Program-made: the position numbers and the translations under genes | NCBI RefSeq assembly: GCF_002289565.1 | Contig: NZ_NTFY01000101.1 | Location: 1 to 38,250, forward strand | Direction of reading: 5' to 3' | Length of the DNA stretch: 38,250 nt | From: Rhodopirellula sp. SM50 | GTDB taxonomy: Bacteria > Planctomycetota > Planctomycetia > Pirellulales > Pirellulaceae | Shown: in pieces, positions 35,752 to 38,250 of the stretch | Layout: each line of letters opens with the position of its first letter | Position numbering within the stretch: the first letter of the stretch is position 1 | Notes under the pieces: generated by a model | Told to the model about the DNA's origin: nothing | Database searches by the model: none | The model's input: the letters and a program-made list of their open reading frames with translations, nothing else

Positions 35752-35755
35752 AATC
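35711..35755 (+). repeat. 45-bp module, copy A (3' end of transporter gene)
   Basis: This segment, from cgccccacgaaaac to ggtagaatc, includes the transporter stop codon. It matches 37174-37218 at 37 of 45 positions without gaps, and the stop codon falls at the same place in both. Confidence 0.8.
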
Positions 35756-35794
35756 GATTACGACCGACCACGCCCCCAATACCCTATTCTGCCC

Positions 35795-35815
35795 AAAAGG
35801 TGTCGGACACCTTTT
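35795..35815. terminator. Palindrome A, probable bidirectional terminator
   Basis: AAAAGGTGTC, one G, then GACACCTTTT: a perfect palindrome followed by a fifth T. It lies between the convergent transporter and deacetylase genes, with A and T runs on the two sides, suiting termination in both directions. The same core recurs at 37148-37164. Confidence 0.65.
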
Positions 35816-35820
35816 TGGTC

Positions 35821-36851
35821 TCATGGTTGGTTGTCGTGGGTTTGACGACGGTATTCTTGTGCCGCCTGTTCCAGCGTCATGAATCTGATTTGATTACTGC
35901 CTTCCCACTTTGCCAGGGTTTGGGCGACTCGCATGATGAACCGCGCAGCCGATTCGAAGTGGAAGCCAAAATGCACGAAGCGGACTTCACCAGCCTGAGC
36001 TTTGGTGAGGACATCTTTTAGATGCAGGTCCATTTCTTCAGCACTGACGTAATCAGCCATCGCGGCGGTGTTCGGCATCTCCAATAGCTCTCCGGCAGCG
36101 GTCGTGATTTTGAACGGTTGTGTGTGTTGATTGACCTGGGGCCACACTTCACCGAGCCGGGCGTAGATATTGAACTTGGCAAGTTCGTCATTTGTCCAAA
36201 AGCGATCCGTGGCCGAAGAGTCGAGTTCGAACCCCGCTTCTCGCACTCCTGTCAATACATTCCGGGACGCAACCCAACCCGCTGCGCGAAAACTTTTGGA
36301 CACCGCAAATCCATTTTGCTTCAACAGCTCGATCGATTTCGTCGCAAGCTTTGCAACTTCGTCCGCGCTATATGCCGCCAATTCGACTTCGTGACCTGCG
36401 TCTCCGAATGAATATTGCCGGAGCGGAAGCCGTCACGCCAAAAATTCGGCTGGTTGCGGAAAGTCACTCCGGAAGCTTCTACCAAAGTTCGCCAACAATG
36501 GATGTGGACTCCGGTTTCATCGTTCTGCCGAACAGCACGACGAATCTTTCTGGTAACGGATTCTGCCGCTTCCACGCGGCAATAGTTCGCCGCGTTTAGG
36601 AAATGGGTCAGCGGAACGCCTGGGAATTCATCGCGGAATTTTTCAATGGCTTCCAGGTTTTGATCGTCCAACGGAAATCCTTCCCAGTCCACACTCACCG
36701 TCACGATGACTCGAGCGTTCAATTCCGAATGATTCAGATTCTGCGCAACCAGGTTTCGTGGTCCGGTCAGCAGCAGGGCTGACGCCAAGAGGAATGCAAG
36801 GCAATGGAAACGGAGTCTGTGACGGCTTGTCTTCATTTTTCGCTGCTTCAT
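35821..36851 (-). pseudogene. Frameshifted secreted polysaccharide deacetylase (NodB-like)
   Basis: Two adjacent minus-strand frames together make one protein of about 340 residues. The first part (from the ATG at 36851) has a signal peptide (LAFLLASALLLTGPRNLVAQ), then VIVTVSVDWEGFP, THFLNAANYC and TGVHIHCWRTLVEASG, as in polysaccharide deacetylase-type proteins. The second part continues GHEVELAAYSADEV, KSFRAAGWVASRNVLTGVREAGFELDSSA. The switch of frame (a -1 shift, i.e. loss of 1 nt or gain of 2) must lie within 36391-36435. No slippery heptamer is evident, so a mutation or assembly error is likelier than programmed frameshifting. The start ATG overlaps the stop of an upstream gene remnant (ATGA). 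Confidence 0.72.
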
Positions 36852-37129
36852 GTTGCTAGGTCTGGCGATCCGCCATGGCAATCCTCCAAACTCAGCAGAA
36901 TGCGTTTTTTAACGCGTTGGCCTGTCGCCGCTTGCCCACCTGCAGGGACAGTGCCTCCGATCACCTCCGATTTCGCGGCGTTGAGCCGTTGGTTGATCAG
37001 GGTGTCGCCGTCGAGACTGGTGTGCGTTTCGCCTGTTGATATTGATTCTAGTCCGTTTTGTTCGCTGAGTTTGCCAGCGATGGAAGCGTTTTCGACTCGT
37101 TCAGCCAGGTTTTTCGCGATCTCGGTTTC
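36848..37129 (-). pseudogene. 3' remnant of an unrecognised gene upstream of the deacetylase
   Basis: A frame on the minus strand is open from just after a TAA at 37132-37130 to the TGA at 36850-36848, 93 codons, with no plausible start at its beginning. It reads smoothly (AKNLAERVENASIAGKL, then RVKKRILLSLEDCHGGSPD), hydrophilic and with normal codon choice. Its stop overlaps the deacetylase start as ATGA, the classic sign of an operon partner. I do not recognise the family. It looks like the C-terminal end of a gene whose 5' part was lost at a junction close to palindrome B (37148). The plus-strand frame across this region is judged spurious. Confidence 0.45.
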
Positions 37130-37147
37130 TTACGTCGCGCCGCCAAT

Positions 37148-37164
37148 AAGGTGTCCGACACCTT
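37148..37164. repeat. Palindrome B
   Basis: AAGGTGTC, one C, then GACACCTT, followed by more Ts. It shares its core with palindrome A at 35795, but here it sits just beyond the broken 5' end of the gene remnant. Confidence 0.75.
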
Positions 37165-37173
37165 TTTCAACCT

Positions 37174-37218
37174 CGCCCCACGAAAACTCTGACGGCACTG
37201 ACACGAAACGGTAAAATC
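37174..37218 (+). repeat. 45-bp module, copy B
   Basis: This is the partner of 35711-35755 (37 of 45 identical, no gaps). If translated in the equivalent frame it would read HENSDGTDTKR and stop, the same tail as the transporter. No intact gene is attached to it here. Confidence 0.75.
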
Positions 37219-37600
37219 AAGGGCATTTGCTGCTGCCCCGATTGATCCCATCGTGCCAAGAGACGCCCGACACCGATGGCACGGGCATCAGTGTTGGTGT
37301 GCCGGCATTTGGGACCGTCCAGCTCAGGAACGACGCGAAACGCGAGGAATCCAAATGATCCCGTCGATTGAGTGTGATGCGGTCAGCGGACCGTTGTACG
37401 ACGTCCTTTCTCGGTCGTCGTCGGGAGTCCAGCGGACGACGGCCCGGAAGGGCTGTCGTACTCAAGAAACCGGTCGTCCTAAGCTGGACGCCTAAAGGCT
37501 AAACATCAACGGTTGCTGAATCCCTGATTGCTGACGTCCGTGCCTTTCGTGCCGGATGCCTTTTGGAGCGTCCGGGCGGCCAATCGAGAGGGTGAATCGA
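37219..37600. other. ~380-bp intergenic region upstream of the dioxygenase
   Basis: No gene is supported here; short plus-strand frames lack domain or composition support. The only structure seen is the hairpin at 37396-37461. Confidence 0.5.
37396..37461. repeat. 66-bp REP-like hairpin
   Basis: The arms gtacgacgtcctttctcggt and a right arm ending ccggaagggctgtcgtac pair imperfectly around a short centre. The GTACGAC...GTCGTAC ends make it a discrete palindromic element, different from the other repeat families in the window. Confidence 0.75.
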
Positions 37601-38173
37601 GTGTCAAAACTGATCCGCGTCAACGACGAAGTCTTTATGATTGCAGACTTGTGTTCTGCTGAAGAATGCGATCACTGGATCGCGCACGGCGAGTCACTCG
37701 GGTACGAGCAGGCCACCGTGAATTCGGAGCATGGCCCTCGGCGGATGCCCGACGTGCGGAACAACGCCCGCGTGATTTTCGATGATCCAAAGCTGGCCGA
37801 CCATCTCTGGCAGCGGATTGCGACCAACATCCCGTACTCGATCAAAGGCCGCCAAGCCGTGGGGCTCAATGAGCGGCTGAGGTACTACCGATACGACGTC
37901 GGTCAGAAATTCGATTGGCATGCCGACGGATGCGTCCGACTCGACGGCGGGGTGCAGAGTCTGCTCACCTTTCTGATTTATCTAAACGACAACTTCTCCG
38001 GTGGCGAAACTCGGTTCCGCCACGGCGTGAAGATCGAGCCCAAAAAAGGAATGGCGTTACTGTTTTGCCACTGGCAAAAACACACCGGGAAGGAAGTCCT
38101 CCAAGGCCGCAAGTATGTGCTCCGATCGGATGTCCTGTACAAGAAATCCGATCACGATGAAGTGCGAGGCTAA
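37601..38173 (+). CDS. 2-oxoglutarate/Fe(II)-dependent dioxygenase, prolyl-4-hydroxylase-like
   Basis: A protein of about 190 residues with a double-stranded beta-helix fold. The iron ligands are in FDWHADG (His107, Asp109), with the distal His probably His161 in QKHTGKEV. The 2-oxoglutarate-binding basic residue is in the following GRKYVLRSDVLY. LTFLIYLNDNFSGGETRF is the typical central block of P4Hc-type enzymes. It would hydroxylate a protein or small-molecule substrate, which is unknown. The GTG at 37601 is preferred because GAGAGGG ends 9 bp before it; an ATG at 37556 would add 15 residues without similarity. No signal peptide is seen. A minisatellite starts 5 bp after its stop. Confidence 0.86.
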   Translation: MSKLIRVNDEVFMIADLCSAEECDHWIAHGESLGYEQATVNSEHGPRRMPDVRNNARVIFDDPKLADHLWQRIATNIPYSIKGRQAVGLNERLRYYRYDVGQKFDWHADGCVRLDGGVQSLLTFLIYLNDNFSGGETRFRHGVKIEPKKGMALLFCHWQKHTGKEVLQGRKYVLRSDVLYKKSDHDEVRG

Positions 38174-38178
38174 ATTCG

Positions 38179-38250
38179 CATCCTCCCACCCCATCATCCT
38201 CCCACCCCATCATCCTCCCACCCCATCATCCTCCCACCCCATCATCCTCC
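38179..38250. repeat. 16-bp minisatellite, 4.5 copies, runs off the window
   Basis: Perfect copies of catcctcccaccccat. The reverse complement, atggggtgggaggatg, matches the rotated left-edge unit atgggaaggcagaatg at 12 of 16 positions. It begins 5 bp after the dioxygenase stop. Confidence 0.95.

Noticed and set aside
36391..36435. Programmed -1 frameshift in the deacetylase gene
   Set aside because: No slippery heptamer or downstream structure is apparent, and the adjacent gene is also broken, so mutation is the simpler explanation.
36804..37214. Plus-strand 136-codon frame ending in HENSDGTDTKR
   Set aside because: Its body is antisense to the deacetylase start and the gene remnant; only the last ~11 codons match something, and these belong to the 45-bp repeat.
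37253..37495. Plus-strand 80-codon frame upstream of the dioxygenase
   Set aside because: It runs through the REP-like hairpin, has an Arg/Gly-rich composition and no similarity.

Overview
The window looks like chromosomal DNA of a planctomycete, most likely from the Rhodopirellula/Pirellulaceae group. The evidence is a Cys-rich YTV-type cell-wall protein, a giant surface protein with the planctomycete N-terminal export motif ending ENRRLLA plus a C-terminal dockerin pair, very large membrane-anchored proteins, weak or absent Shine-Dalgarno sequences, and many palindromic and tandem intergenic repeats. No phage, IS transposase, CRISPR array, tRNA or rRNA was recognised.

Layout. 1-1410: a 16-bp minisatellite, a ~205-bp inverted-repeat element, a small SAM methyltransferase gene and a 50-bp tandem array that fills the gap to tsaD. 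1408-5753: tsaD (minus) diverges from rpsL-rpsG (plus); a strong intrinsic terminator then separates these from an EF-G gene whose domain IV lacks the usual translocase features. 5754-9603: a UbiB/ABC1-type kinase gene (minus), a MoxR ATPase gene (plus) and a 700-bp gene-free stretch of palindromic repeats. 9604-13179: a translationally coupled lipase / AAA ATPase / Ppx-GppA-HD operon. 13183-20065: two cell-surface genes on the minus strand, the YTV protein and a 1964-residue repeat protein. 20419-28497: a giant transmembrane Ser/Thr kinase and a TonB-dependent-receptor-like outer-membrane protein. 28494-33563: a 1689-residue membrane-anchored protein combining a caspase-like fold (catalytic Cys replaced by Ala), an EF-hand-like loop and a VWA domain. 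33682-35751: a small methyltransferase and a nucleotide-transporter-like membrane protein, divergent. 35795-37164: a degenerate module (frameshifted polysaccharide deacetylase and a decapitated upstream gene) bounded by two copies of one palindrome. 37601-38250: a 2-oxoglutarate/Fe(II) dioxygenase and another 16-bp minisatellite.

Functional reading. The centre is a cell-envelope and signalling region: cell-wall and surface proteins, a receptor-like kinase with a ~1350-residue outer part, an outer-membrane receptor and a pseudo-caspase/VWA protein. That these act together is inference from adjacency only. The most unusual items are the caspase-like/VWA protein lacking the catalytic Cys, the str-linked EF-G without translocase hallmarks, the broken deacetylase locus with its repeat borders, and the density of distinct repeat families placed right at gene ends.
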